From the NCBI GenBank assembly GCA_963995505.1, contig OZ023197.1:1719001-1783000 (forward strand): DNA of 64,000 nucleotides. Direction: 5' to 3'. A program made the translations under genes and the position numbers. Positions 24,697-36,275 of this stretch are shown piece by piece. The stretch comes from Hypericum androsaemum (Eukaryota > Streptophyta > Magnoliopsida > Malpighiales > Hypericaceae). The stretch's first letter is position 1. Each line of letters opens with the position of its first letter. Below the pieces are notes generated by a model. The model ran no database searches, was not told the DNA's origin, and worked only from the letters and a program-made list of their open reading frames with translations.

Positions 24697-25984
24697 TTCT
24701 TGGTAATGGTAGTTATCTCTTTTTATCAAAGTAGAATGAGACCACTTTGAATCTACTCATAAAATCTGGGCCAAAAGTAAAAGATTTCTCGCTCGTGCGC
24801 ATAACTTCAAATTCGTGACATATCAATTAATTATATTTTAATTATCACACATTTCACCATGTGTTCCATAAACCTTCTAATTTCAAAGTTTCAATTTCTC
24901 TTGCTGTTACAATCTTCAAAAATATGCTTTTTGACTTTTTTTATTTTATTGTTACCTCATACTCTAGGTTAGTCTAAACAGTAAGATGTGAGCATACACA
25001 CACATACAAAGAATTAAAATATGATAAATCCTTTTCCACCCCGCACAATAAATTAAAAGACTTTTCCTCAAAAAAAATTTATATGCGCTAGATAAAATTT
25101 TGAAAAGCGTAAAAACTCTAAGTTTGCGTCCTTCTCCGGTCTCCTATCAATTAAGATGAAAAAGCTTGTTTCTTGATAAATTTTACCAAAACATCATTCT
25201 TAGGTCGTTCGCGTATTCGTTATCAGCACAGATCCTTCTTGGCAAAGTTGGGGTGGAATTTTGATTGAATCCTCTAAATTTGTTCTAACTCATGGACTTT
25301 TAGAAAGCAATGTGAAATATCTTGTAAGAATAATTTTACAGTAGAAAACTGGAAGAACAAGAAGAAGGAGAGTAATTTTACTTTTATTTTTTTAGATAAA
25401 CAATTTTCATTTTGTTGGTCGAGTCAATGACATTTTGCATGTTTAGTAATTTGACTATTATGAATTTTACTCTCTCCAGAGTCTCCTTAATTCCCAAATG
25501 CTACCCTTTATTTTGGAATAGTTTGAGAACTAAAATAAAATAAAATATATCTAGTCAATGTGGCTGCCGCACACTTAAAATTATATTGACAAATTTTCAC
25601 ATAGTCATAAATATATTTAGAATTATCTAACAACAAGAAGACATTATAGTTGAGTGCAATGAATGTTATTTACATTACGTAAAATTATCACTCAACTTAA
25701 GTGAAACTCATGACTATTATGCATTCAAAGTTCCATTGGATAAATTTATTCAATGCTCACCCTCAAAGCTGCTTATTGATGTCATTGTATATTTACAAAA
25801 AAAATCCAGCCTAAATTATCTTTGCCAAATGTAAGACTGATTGAAAAACAAGAGTTGATGTTGCTAGTCCTCGCCAACTAGCCTCCTAACAGGAGAAAGC
25901 ATCGTGCCAACAAATAGAGTTTTCTTTGTTTTCTAATCCATCCTTGTTAGAGAAAAACTCACCATCTTCTTCCATTGCTAATTC
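24697..25984. other. AT-rich intergenic DNA
   Basis: No gene is visible. Near 24825 lies a short match (CAATTAATTATATTTTAATTA) to the dispersed repeat at 42020-42110 and 44765-44855. Confidence 0.45.
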
Positions 25985-26270
25985 TGTTAGAATTTCTATA
26001 TCTAACACAAAACTTTAAGGCTATGGGTCGGTGGATTTTTAGTCCTTATAAATTTGTCCCCACTCTACTCTAATCGATGTGGGATTTTCAACAAATTCAC
26101 CAACTACAAGTAATAAACTCATGCATCAATTATCTTGTCGAGCTGGGTGATTTATGCCATCAAGGCAATTCATTCAATTTGAGAAAGAGAGGGTTGCATG
26201 CATGGAAGGCACAATCACACCTGAGCAATGAGAATTGCATCGTCACAAACTATAAACTATATATCTAACA
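25985..26270. mobile_element. Possible solo LTR
   Basis: A 286-bp segment begins TGTTAGAA and ends ATCTAACA, giving 7-bp perfect inverted ends (TGTTAGA/TCTAACA). The region contains CGATGTGGGATTTTCAACAA, a style common in plant LTRs. No target-site duplication is evident (AATTC against TCCAC), so this is tentative. Confidence 0.35.
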
Positions 26271-28114
26271 TCCACAACAGCTTCTGTCATCTTGCATGGT
26301 TTATTTCTTTTTGCAAGATCATTTGCCTAACAAATGATTAGTTAGAACTAATAACCAGGACTAGTGTGTTTCAATTTTGTTGCCTATGAAATTAAGGATG
26401 ATGCCTTATTAATAAAAAGAAATTATTAATATGTACTACTTGTACATGACAGTTATCACAGGTGCTAGCTAATATTTATTCAAAGATATAATGGCCAAAA
26501 AAATTGAATCGCCACAAAGAGCATAATACTCAAATAGAAACTTATAAAAATATATGCTTTTACCTATGGTGGTGCATTATTAGTAGCAAGCATAGGAAAT
26601 TAATGATAACCTTTTACCAATCAAAATTTTTTTAATTTACTAAAACCTAAAACACATCAATCCATTTGCTTAACTCAACAACCATTTCGAGAGAGTGGTA
26701 AAGTAATGGATTGTTTTTTTTTTCACAGCTCTTAGTGCCAAGTTAAATATAAAAAAATTACCTTTATTTAAATTTTCTTTAAAATATGTTCTATCCATTT
26801 TCAACATAGTTGTTGGTTTAACTTTCCAAGACACAAACAAAATGAAGATAGAGATATAAGAAGCTAAAATCGTTTGCAGGAAACATATCTCTTGACATGT
26901 TTCAAACAGAAACAGAAACTAAATAATAACTAAATTATCCCCTCAAAAAATAATAATAACTACATTATATTTTGTTTAGATAAAAAAAATTCTTCGGGGG
27001 ATGCTTCTTCATGAAATTAATTTTGTGAGAGAGCAAATATTAATTCATTGTCCGAGTTATGTATCAAAAAGTTATCACAATTCCGTTCTTCATTTGTACA
27101 TAGAAAAATTATTATAAGCAATAAATTTAAGATTAGATTTGGTTATAAGTTGTCAGCTTGCTTTTGATAACATGTTGTAAATATATGGTTGAAAAACACT
27201 TTTTTCAAAAGTATCAAAAATTTTCCTTGATTTTTGTAGAAAGTATATAACTTCAAAATGAATGTTGGAAAATTGTTTTAGAAAAGTGTTTGGAGTAATT
27301 TTTTTAGGTAAATTTAAATTTAGGCGAGTTATCATAGACTCCGGAGCTATAAACAGTTTTGAGCTTTGTTCCCCTCGTAAACAAAATTTTTCTATTTGTT
27401 GTCATCCTACTCATCATTGGTTGAAATGTTTGGAGTAATCTTGATATACGTACCAATTAATTTTTTTATTTGACCTATCTGAGTTTGTAACAACCATATA
27501 TAAATTATTTATGTCATAATATCTACCTTGTCGAAACATATTTTCCAATCAGATGAGAAAGATCCTGCAGTGCGGGTGTACGAACTAGTAATAAAAGTAA
27601 CAACTAGTTTGGTTTCGCACTGACCCAAAAGACAAAACTAGGCAAGTCTCCAACTCGAACAAGTTCAATGTTTTATCCGAGTAATTTTCGAAAATGGTGA
27701 AAAAATTTAACGATTTCTTACAATAAGATATCAGAAAAAAAAGTATTTTATGTCGAATGTTTTCTGTCACTACTTCCGACAATAAATACTTTTTCTACTG
27801 CCCCATTGATCTCACAGCGGCTATGCCAACCACAGACTCTAGTTAAGCTTTGAATTCGAATTCAAGTCGAATAAAATGTAGCCATCAACAAATACACAAT
27901 TCAAAGTGTCTCCCAATTTGATTTGGCTGAGCCAATACAGAGATTGTACACTTATCAATAACACGAGAAGTCTCGCAACCCAGCACCTGCAATAACACTA
28001 TTGCTGCATTGATCTCAATTGGGATATGGGAGACCAATGCAAACCAAGCCCGATGCTCCACCTCCGTCGGATCACCGACTAACCCGACAACATTTAGAAA
28101 TCTGATCCGGTGTA
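26271..28114. other. AT-rich intergenic DNA and 3' flank of CLPP2 copy 2
   Basis: Nothing recognisable up to about 27940. From there to 28114 the sequence is similar to the 3' flank of CLPP2 copy 3 (32265-32479), so the duplication includes the 3' UTR. Confidence 0.5.
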
Positions 28115-29660
28115 TTAGAAAGCTGCCGCTTCCTTGGGATCCAAATCCGGACCTCGTGGCGCCTCCAGTCCGACGACACCAGTGCCATTGGCCTCCAAAC
28201 CCATGGGCGGCCTTTTAGTAATCACCTCATCAATAAGACCAAACTCCTTCGCCTCTTCTGCAGTCATGAAATTATCTCTATCCGTGGACTTCTCAATAAC
28301 ATCCAACTGTTGCCCGGTGTGCTTTACGTAAATATTATTCAGCATGTCCCACATCCGTTGGAGTTGTTTAGTGTGGATCATCATGTCTTTTGCTTGTCCT
28401 TGGTACCCATACAACGGCTGATGAATCATAATGGTAGAATGTGGGAGTGACAACCTCTGTCCCGTGGCACCTGCGCACAAAAGTATGGATCCCATGGATG
28501 CAGCCTGGCCCATACAAATAGTACTGATCGGTGCATTGAGATGCTGCATGGTATCATAAATAGCGAGACCTGCGCCAAAACATAACCATAGTTCCAGAGA
28601 TCAGCCCAAGCTGCCTTCAAAAACTATTCTAAACTACTCAATCTAACAATCACAAGCAAAGTGCAAGACAAGACTAGTTTAAACAACTCAATCATAACTC
28701 ATATAAGCAAGTGTAATAGATTGAAAGGGTGATGTTGTTACTATAACTAAGCTCCGAAGCTTATATTCTCTCGTTTCTACTTCCATAACCACAGAAAACA
28801 ACTAATCCAAAGTGTGCCCTCCAAACAGTGTCTACCCAATTACATGGGTTAAACTTAAACTTACAAACCAAACCCAAAGTGTCTATCCAAACAGTGTCTC
28901 GCTATTTACAATACCATGCAGCATCTTCTCGCCCAAACGTTTCTCGCGGCTACTCCCAAGTTCACCGCATGTGGCCCTATCCCGGCAATGTCTGCTCCAA
29001 CCTCGAAAACTTAAAACTAAACCCCTTGCCACTTAGACCGACGTACACAACCGATACTTATAACATGTCAAAAGACAAATCAATGACCCCGTTGACCGAC
29101 TAATCCGTGCTTGACCTTACAAAACGGGCAGCTCTCTCAGCGGTGCTTAATTGGTTCACAAGGCCAAACTAAGGCAATTCTAAATGCCAATGCTTCAATC
29201 ATTCCTAACAAAGTAGCCTATCGAAACGAATCCCAACCCGAACCCCGATTCGCGTGGGGCTAGGGTTTCATCGATTAGGGTTACCTGCGGTGACGGAGCC
29301 GCCGGGGGAGTTGATGTACATGTAGATGGGCTTGGAGTCGCCCTGGAACTCGAGGAACAGCAGCTGGGCCACCACCAGGTGAGCCGTCGTGTCGTCGATC
29401 GGACCGTTGATGCAGATGATCCGCTCCTTGAGCAGCCGCGAGAAGATGTCGTACGCGCGCTCCCCGAACGGCGAGCTCTCTATCACCATCGGCACCAGCG
29501 CGTTCGCGCGCGTGGTGCTCAGCCGCGACCCCGGCGCGTACGACCTCCGACCCCCGACCCCGGCGGCCCTGAGGGCCGTCGGCGAGGAAGTGGGGAAGGG
29601 GGTTAGGGTTTTGGGGGCCGGCTGGATCCGGACCGATGAGAATAGCTGGACGCTACACAT
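28115..29660 (-). CDS. CLPP2: CLPP2-type Clp protease subunit, copy 2
   Basis: Two exons, 29660-29285 and 28569-28115, join in phase (intron 715 bp, same position as copy 1) to give 276 residues, about 45 longer than copy 1. The N-terminal extension of about 54 residues is rich in Ser, Thr, Pro and Arg, has no acidic residue, and looks like an organelle transit peptide unlike that of copy 1. The body then runs [20 protein letters not shown]. The triad is kept: Ser150 in GQAASMGS, His175 in MIHQPLYGY, Asp224 in TDRDNFM. After the His the usual Gly-Gly reads Tyr-Gly, a change near the oligomerisation and active-site strand. The C-terminal tail [14 protein letters not shown] is shared in style with copy 3 and absent from copy 1. 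Organelle and activity are not known. Confidence 0.9.
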
Positions 29661-30521
29661 TTTGTTTTTTGGGGATTAGGATAACGGAAACTGGTTCGCG
29701 TTTGCAAGGGGGGTGGGGATGGGTTTCTTGTTTAAGACAGTTAGCGATTAACTGAGTTGTCGATCTCGCGTTAAATACTTGTTAGATGAATTTTATTTCG
29801 TTTGAAACAATTAGCGGAAATTATTCATCGGATTAATATATATTCGAGTCGTTAAAAATTTAAACAGTTAGAAAATATTTTTGACACGGCTATAATAAAT
29901 TTGAGTCCATATTGAAAAAAAAATTACTAGTTAATCCGATTGCTCGTTAATTTTGAGAGACTTTGCTTGGTGTTTTCTGCGCATCTTTTTTAGATTTTTT
30001 GTGCGGTTTCAAATATCTTGGGGTTCTGTGGAAGGTGCAAGTACACGGTGATGATTGTTGGAATTAACGGAGGAGAAGAATCTAGGTGGTTCAAGAACAA
30101 GAAATATTTCCGTGTTTCTCGGGTGAGACACGTAAACAACAATCAAAGAATTTGATTTAAAAAAATTAGTAGGATAGGCAGATCAATTCAATTGTTCTAA
30201 TTTACAAATATGCGCTTCTAATTAAATTTAACTTATTTGATCAATTTAGCCAAGATGACTGGATTTAGGACATGATAAATATTGTATCTAGATAAAACTT
30301 ATTTGGATCCAAACCTAGATCCAGACTATATCCATATACTCATAATTTAGTTATACCCTAATTAGTTAGACTCTATCCATAATTGTTTCAACCGTAATTA
30401 TTTGTCCAAACATTTTGTGCTTAGTTGCTTGTTACCAAACACTTGTTTTCTAGTTTGCTAAAATATTTGTCTGGTTAGTTGCTAATTACTAAACACAAAA
30501 CACTTTGGTAATAAATATTTA
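29661..30521. other. CLPP2 copy 2 promoter side and intergenic DNA
   Basis: The leader of copy 2 lies directly right of 29660. The remainder is AT-rich and without recognisable genes. AAATATTTA at 30513-30521 is the left target-site copy of the Pack-MULE. Confidence 0.5.
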
Positions 30522-31952
30522 GAGATAAGTTCATTTTAGTACCCTGTAGTTTCAGCCTTTTTGTCTGGAGTACCATGTGGTTCTAAATTGGTATTTTAGT
30601 ACCCTGTGGTTGACCACCAATTTTTCGGGCAGGTCCAGGGCAGCTGCCCGTCCAAACCTGCCCAAAACGACGTCGTTTTTGAGACAACGTGGAAGACACG
30701 TGGCAAGTGGAAAATTTTCAAAATAGTCCTAATTTTTGTTACTTTTCAAAAAAATCCCCTTCCCCTCTCTCGATCCCTCAACCTCACTCTCTCCGACAAC
30801 GGCCACCGAGATTTCCTACACATGGAAGAACAGAGAAACACCGATGAACTCAAAAGGAACATGCCGAACAACTTCGACCTCCACCAAAAGATTTAAAAAG
30901 GTTTTCGTTGCAATCTTTGACAATTAAACCAAACTTACATCACCTGATCCAAAAGATGAGGTGGGATTGGAGAAAAATGGAATCTTTTATACCAGAAACT
31001 AGAGGGAAGTTGGGGAAATATTACAACGAGATGGAGAAGGCTGGGAATTGCGATTCTCATTAAAGAAATGCAACACATGGATCAGGGCGAGGAGCACATT
31101 ACACTGCCTGGAATCTCCCTCGCCATAGAACTTATCCTGGGCCTCCATGAGCGTCGTCGAGAAGGCTGATGGGGCCCACTTTTCCCTAGGACTTTGTCGA
31201 TCGGACCAACCCATTAACCCAGGAACCCATCGAGCTCCACCAAGTTCTGCGACAACCAATCCACCAAATTAACCCCAATCTGAAACCCTCGACCGCCGAA
31301 TCCTAATCCACAATGGTTTGTTCCACGAACCCCACCACGATGGGCCGATCCCCGTCGTCGAACCAAGCCCTAACCCCGACGTCGTCGAGCCACGTCAGCA
31401 ATATGATCAACTCCCGCCAGTACATGTCGCCGTCCCGCCCTATCTACTCCGACTGGTTCATCCCCGGCACGGAGGAGGGCTCAACCCGGGCCTACCTGGC
31501 GCTGCTCTGGGTGGCACTGTTCGGGCCAGACACGTCGGAGAAGAGGGAGTCGCCTTAAACTTGGTAAGAATTAGAAGGAATTTGTTGAAGAGAAACAGGA
31601 GGTTGAAGAAGAAGGAGGAGGGAGAGAATGAGGAGGGAGAGAGAGAGGGGAGGGGGGGAGAGAGAGAGATAATTAATATTTAAGTGGGATATTTTTTGAA
31701 AAAAATTAAAATAATTTGGGACCAATTAGATAATTTACCATAGTACACATCAGCTTTAAGCCACCCTATTGCCATGTGTCTTCCAAGTTATCTCAAAACG
31801 ACGACGTTTCGGGCGGGTTTCGACAGGCAACTGCTTTGGACCTGCCCGAAAAGTTGGAGTTCAACCACAGGGTACTAAAATACCAATTTGAAACCATATG
31901 GTACTCCAGGCAAAATGGGTGCAACCACAAGGTACTAAAATAAACTTATCCC
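30522..31952. mobile_element. Non-autonomous Mutator-like element (Pack-MULE) with captured FIZZY-RELATED fragment
   Basis: A 1431-bp element with terminal inverted repeats of about 185 bp. The left end is GAGATAAGTTCATTTTAGTACC and the right end, complemented, is GGGATAAGTTTATTTTAGTACC. It has an exact 9-bp target duplication AAATATTTA (30513-30521 and 31953-31961). Long TIRs plus a 9-bp duplication identify a MULE. No transposase is present. The interior (31313-31560) encodes a piece of an APC/C activator of the FZR/CCS52 family. A purine-rich stretch follows at 31575-31680. Confidence 0.88.
31313..31560 (+). pseudogene. Captured N-terminal fragment of a FIZZY-RELATED/CCS52 gene
   Basis: FZR/CCS52 proteins activate the anaphase-promoting complex and drive endoreduplication. 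This frame carries two blocks that lie in order near the N-terminus of that family: MSPSRPIYSDWFIPG (the C-box, normally DRFIPSR) and AYLALLWVALFGPDTSEKRES (normally close to AYTALLRTALFGPDTPEKR). The C-box is damaged (Arg to Trp, Ser-Arg to Gly-Thr), and the WD40 propeller is absent. It lies inside the MULE TIRs, so it is a transduplicated fragment and not a gene. Confidence 0.82.
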
Positions 31953-31961
31953 AAATATTTA

Positions 31962-32479
31962 TTAGTGAACTTTTTGTTAATATAAAAATTTATCCGGCTC
32001 AAGTCTCTACTACCACTGCCAAGTTACTTTGTTTTGTTTGTCTAATTACTAAGTGGGTCTCTAACCAGCTCTGTGTTCCCTGTAACAATGCTTCACCAAA
32101 GGCTCTCCCGTAGCTTATTTTTTCTTTGGAATAGGTAAATTTTATTAATATTGTACATATTACATACCAATCCCCTCTTTTGAGGTTACGATTCTCCTGT
32201 AGGTTGATGTCAACCGGACTGGTTAAACTTGCATCAAGTTAGCCCCATCAGAATGTGGCCATTACACTTATAAATAACACAAGCTAGAAAGATACAACCT
32301 AGCACCTGTAACTTGTAAGCTGAGAAGAAAGAAGTATGGAAAACAGCCAGGAGCACAAAGCAAGCAATCGAACAACCGAAACGGGACATGGCAGACGAAT
32401 GCAGATCAGGCTCTATGCTCCGTCTCCGGTGTTCAAACGCCGACCAACCGAACAGCGTCTAGAAATCTGATTCAGCGTC
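31962..32479. other. 3' flank and probable 3' UTR of CLPP2 copy 3
   Basis: From about 32265 to 32479 the sequence resembles the 3' flank of CLPP2 copy 2 (for example TAGAAATCTGAT in both, just outside the stop). No other feature. Confidence 0.5.
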
Positions 32480-34792
32480 TTAAAAAGATGTCGCGTCTTT
32501 GGGATCCAAATCCGGACCTTGTGGTTTCTCCAGGCCGATGATGTCGGTGGCAATAGCCCCCACATCCATGGGCCTTTTAGTAATCACCTCATCAATAAGT
32601 CCAAACTCCTTTGCTTCTTCTGCAGACATGAAGAAATCTCTATCCATGTGCTTCTGAATAGCATCTATCTCTTGCCCGGTGTGTTTTACGTAGATATCAT
32701 TCAGCCTGTCCCACGTCCGAACTATTTGCTTCGTGTGAATCGTCATATCCTTTGCTTGTCCTTGGTACCCGCCGGACGGCTGATGAATCATAATGGTAGA
32801 ATGCGGGAGTGACATCCTCTGTCCCTTGGCACCGGCTGTCAAAAGGAGCGATCCCATGGATGCAGCCTGGCCCATACAAATAGTACTGATTGGCGAACGG
32901 AGATGCTGCATGGTATCATAAATAGCGAGACCTGCGCCGGAACACAACCATATTTCAGAGATGAGCCCAAACTGCCTTCAGAAAAATAATCTAAAGGTCA
33001 CGAGCACGGTGCAAGAGAAAACTAGTCAGAACAATCCACTATAAAACTCATAAGCAAAGTGCCAGAGATAGAAAGGATGAAAGTAAATTTAGACATTATT
33101 AACATAATTAAGCTCCACAGCTCAGACTCTCATGTCTAGCACAATAATTTTCCCTTCTTGAAATACAACCATCTGCTATCTGTTGCCAGACAACGACATA
33201 TCCGTGCTCCGCCTATAAAGAGGCAGCTCTCCTAGCGGTTCTTGCACCATTCAAAAAGGTCGACCTCTCAAAATTTAGGAAATTCATACCCTTTTCCACT
33301 TGAAACACTATACAAAAGAGATATTTTACCATGCGAAGAGACAAGTCAACGACTGCATTCCCGGACCCTATTAACGGAAAGCTTTCCCGACAGTTCCTGC
33401 TCAAATTAACAAGTTTGAACTCTCAAAATCAAGGGCATTCAAACCCCTTCCCCACTTTGACCACCAATGCTTTTAAAATGTGAAGAGACAAATCAGTGAC
33501 CGCATTGCTTGAAAACTGCTAATCTGTGCTTGACCCTATAAACTGGTAGCTCTCTCAGCGGTTTAACCGCTTCGTTCGCAAGGTCAAACTCAAAACTAAG
33601 GGAATTCAAGGCACCTGCCACCACTTGGACCAACTTATACAATTGATATAAGATGTCACAATTGAGTGCTGTTCTCCTTCCTCAAAAGCAACCCAAACCT
33701 CTTATATGAATCCCAGAGTCTGAAATACGACTCTCTACCAGTGTTTGCTCCATTCACACAAGGATCAAACTCGAGCGTATTTAAGCTCCACAGAGTATCC
33801 TCTCAAGATTAGCACAAAAACCTTCTCTGTAACAAAACCCTCCGGGCATCCGCTGCAAGCACGTTCGGCCCAACAGAAAGAACGACTCTTCCAGCAACAT
33901 GCACCAAACTGTATCCCTTAAACTAAACTCTTTAACAGTAGGACCAACGTAAGAACATGTTTAGCATGCGAAGTGACAAGTCACACAACACAAAAAAAAA
34001 GGAAAACAAAAATAGAAACACACAACCATGCTTCTGCAATTTCCACCATCCTCAAATCAAGTTCAAAACCTCACATATGCATTCCTAATCAAATTTGCTC
34101 AAGACCAACTGGTGTGGCCATGTGAGAGTTGTTCTAGCTTAACCATGTCTCGAGTTTGAATCTTAGGGTACGCAGCAGTGTTAAATACTTACTTGTTGGG
34201 AGAGTTTTGCCACTTTTCAAAGATTATACCAGACTCAAACCTACTTGATTAGTCGGCTCAGTGGGCCGGATAGCATGTGGTATAAACAGAAAAAAAATCA
34301 AATTTGCTCAAACCCTACGAACGTGAAAAACACAATTGAGAGAGCGCCCCTAAAATAGAACCCGATGGTGCTCGACTCTGAATATAAAAGCGGGTTCCCA
34401 GTTGGGTTACCTGCGGAGACGACGCCACCGGGGGAGTTGATGTACATATAAATCGGCTTGGAGTCGCCCTGGAACTCCAAAAACAGAAGCTGGGCCACCA
34501 CCAGGTGCGCCGTCGTATCATCAATGGGCCCGTTGATGCAGACGATCCGCTCCTTGAGCAGACGCGAGAAGATGTCGTAGGAGCGCTCCCCGAACGGCGA
34601 GCTCTCGATCACCATCGGGACCAGCGCGTTCGCGCGCGTAGTGCTCAGCCGCGACCCAGGCGCGTAGACCCTCCTACTACTTCCCCCAACGGAGACGGGC
34701 CTCGGGGAGGAGGGAAGGAAGGGGTGGGTTAGGGTCTTAAATTTGGGGGCGGGGGATTGGATCTGGACCGACGAGATTGGTTGGATACACAT
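32480..34792 (-). CDS. CLPP2: CLPP2-type Clp protease subunit, copy 3
   Basis: Two exons, 34792-34411 and 32931-32480, join in phase (intron 1479 bp, same position as the other copies) to give 277 residues. The N-terminal extension of about 56 residues is Ser/Pro/Thr/Lys-rich and free of acids, then [20 protein letters not shown]. The triad is intact: Ser152 in GQAASMGS, His177 in MIHQPSGGY, Asp226 in MDRDFFM. The His region is canonical, unlike copy 2. The tail [13 protein letters not shown] matches copy 2 in style. Copy 3 and copy 2 are sister duplicates separated by the Pack-MULE. The intron contains a tandem repeat. The transit peptide could direct it to mitochondria or plastids; the sequence alone does not decide. 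Confidence 0.92.
33180..33650. repeat. Tandem repeat in the CLPP2 copy 3 intron
   Basis: About three degenerate copies of a unit of roughly 165-170 bp. Landmarks that recur are GCGAAGAGACAAGTCA or GTGAAGAGACAAATCA, GGCAGCTCTC or GGTAGCTCTC followed by AGCGGTT, and AACTCTCAAAAT. The copy 2 intron holds a single related unit (about 28980-29190), so the array expanded after that duplication or contracted in copy 2. Confidence 0.65.
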
Positions 34793-35554
34793 TGTAGATT
34801 TTTGGGTTCGGGGAGGTTAAGGATTAGGTGCGAGGAGGAGGTTAGGGGAAAGAAGTGGAAATGGAAGTACGGAATTTGTAAGGAGTGGGTTTCCGTTTTT
34901 CTTTTTTTTTGGGTCGTTGAAGACACATCTATCTAGTTGGCGTGTTTGTGTTTAAACCTTTTGTTGTTCTGTTTTGTCTTTTGTACCTTGGGATTTTTTT
35001 CAGTGGTTCAAAACCCATTGGGGATTGTAGAGAACTGTATTCGAATCTTGAAGCAGAGTTACGAGATGGTTTCAGGAACGTACGGTTACAATTATAATTA
35101 CTGGTTCAACCTTTTGAAAACAATAGAAAAATCTTACGATTTAGTTCTAAAGAAATCAAAATCTAACTCGATTCTACGGGCTTACAGTTTCAAAACTTCT
35201 AATTCCAAGAATTTCTAGTTCAAGAATTTGGAACCGTCGGTTGGGCAATTCTATTAGAAACGTGACCAGGCCTAGGATTATGGGGACTCATTGCGGTCAA
35301 ACTAGAAGCTTATCATTAAATGTGTTACTGAGTGTAAATATCAACTGATGAGAATGTTATTTTAGTTTAATAAAGAAATTTCGAGTTTGATTCCTTCGTT
35401 AAATATTTGTTGAGAAAATTTTATCAGTAAAATAAATCAATTGTTTTGAGTTCAGTTCAACAACGATAAATTTAACAAATTCGAATTTAGATTGAAGTAG
35501 ATATTTGGAAGATAGATGGCCAGTAGACTTTTATCACTTTATTATAAAAAAAAG
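34793..35554. other. CLPP2 copy 3 leader/promoter and intergenic DNA
   Basis: The leader of copy 3 lies right of 34792. A frame of 93 codons at 34937-35218 has no recognisable domain and lies in low-GC DNA; I do not call it a gene. Confidence 0.45.
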
Positions 35555-36275
35555 TAGAGATGGCAATGGGTAAGACCCTACCCATACCCTAATTTTTTTA
35601 GTTGGACTCATATCCTACCATCGACCCTACAATTTTTTTATTGTTAGATTCATACCCTATCCTCCTGCAGACCCAGGGTCTACAGGGTCTGTAGGGTCCG
35701 ACCTTTTAACATTCTGCATTTTGATAATTTTTAATCAAAAGTTAATTTTTATATAAAATTTAAAGAAATTCAACACATCTACTACCTTACACATCAACAT
35801 TCAATAGAAAATTAATGAAACATCAAATTTTGCAATTTAATTTCAATAGTACAAGATTTTTTTTTCGAGTTTGAAGTACATAAACAATTCAATAAAAAAA
35901 ATATAGAATGTCGACTTATAGTGATCCATCATTCACGACATCTTCTAAGCTGATTGTGTAATAACATAATAAATATGTTAAAGTTAATCATAAAGTATAT
36001 TATATATATTATCAATAGGGTCTAATTAGGGTTTAACTATGGTCTAATTAGGGTAGAGTCTAAAGTATGGTAAAAATGTAAGGGTGTGGTCCGATCCACA
36101 TGTCTAACTATGGATTCATACCCTACTTCTGAACATGGACACATACCCATACTCTATCCTAGACTCAATCAAAGTCAACATACCCTAGACCCGTAAGGTA
36201 AAGGTAAGTTCCGACCCTTAGGGTATGAATATTTCTGTCATAAAAAAAAAGACCCGTATCCATCCACCCTGCCAT
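35555..36275. mobile_element. Possible non-autonomous hAT-type element
   Basis: The left end, TAGAGATGGCAATGGGTA, resembles the usual end of a plant hAT-type element, and the right end CCACCCTGCCAT is a partial inverted match. Inside are many short GGGTA/CCCTA runs (CTACAGGGTCTGTAGGGTC near 35680). The right boundary and target duplication are not clear. Confidence 0.4.

Noticed and set aside
34937..35218. 93-codon frame with a hydrophobic N-terminus
   Set aside because: No recognisable domain, AT-rich codon use, lies in the upstream flank of CLPP2 copy 3; a chance frame is more likely.
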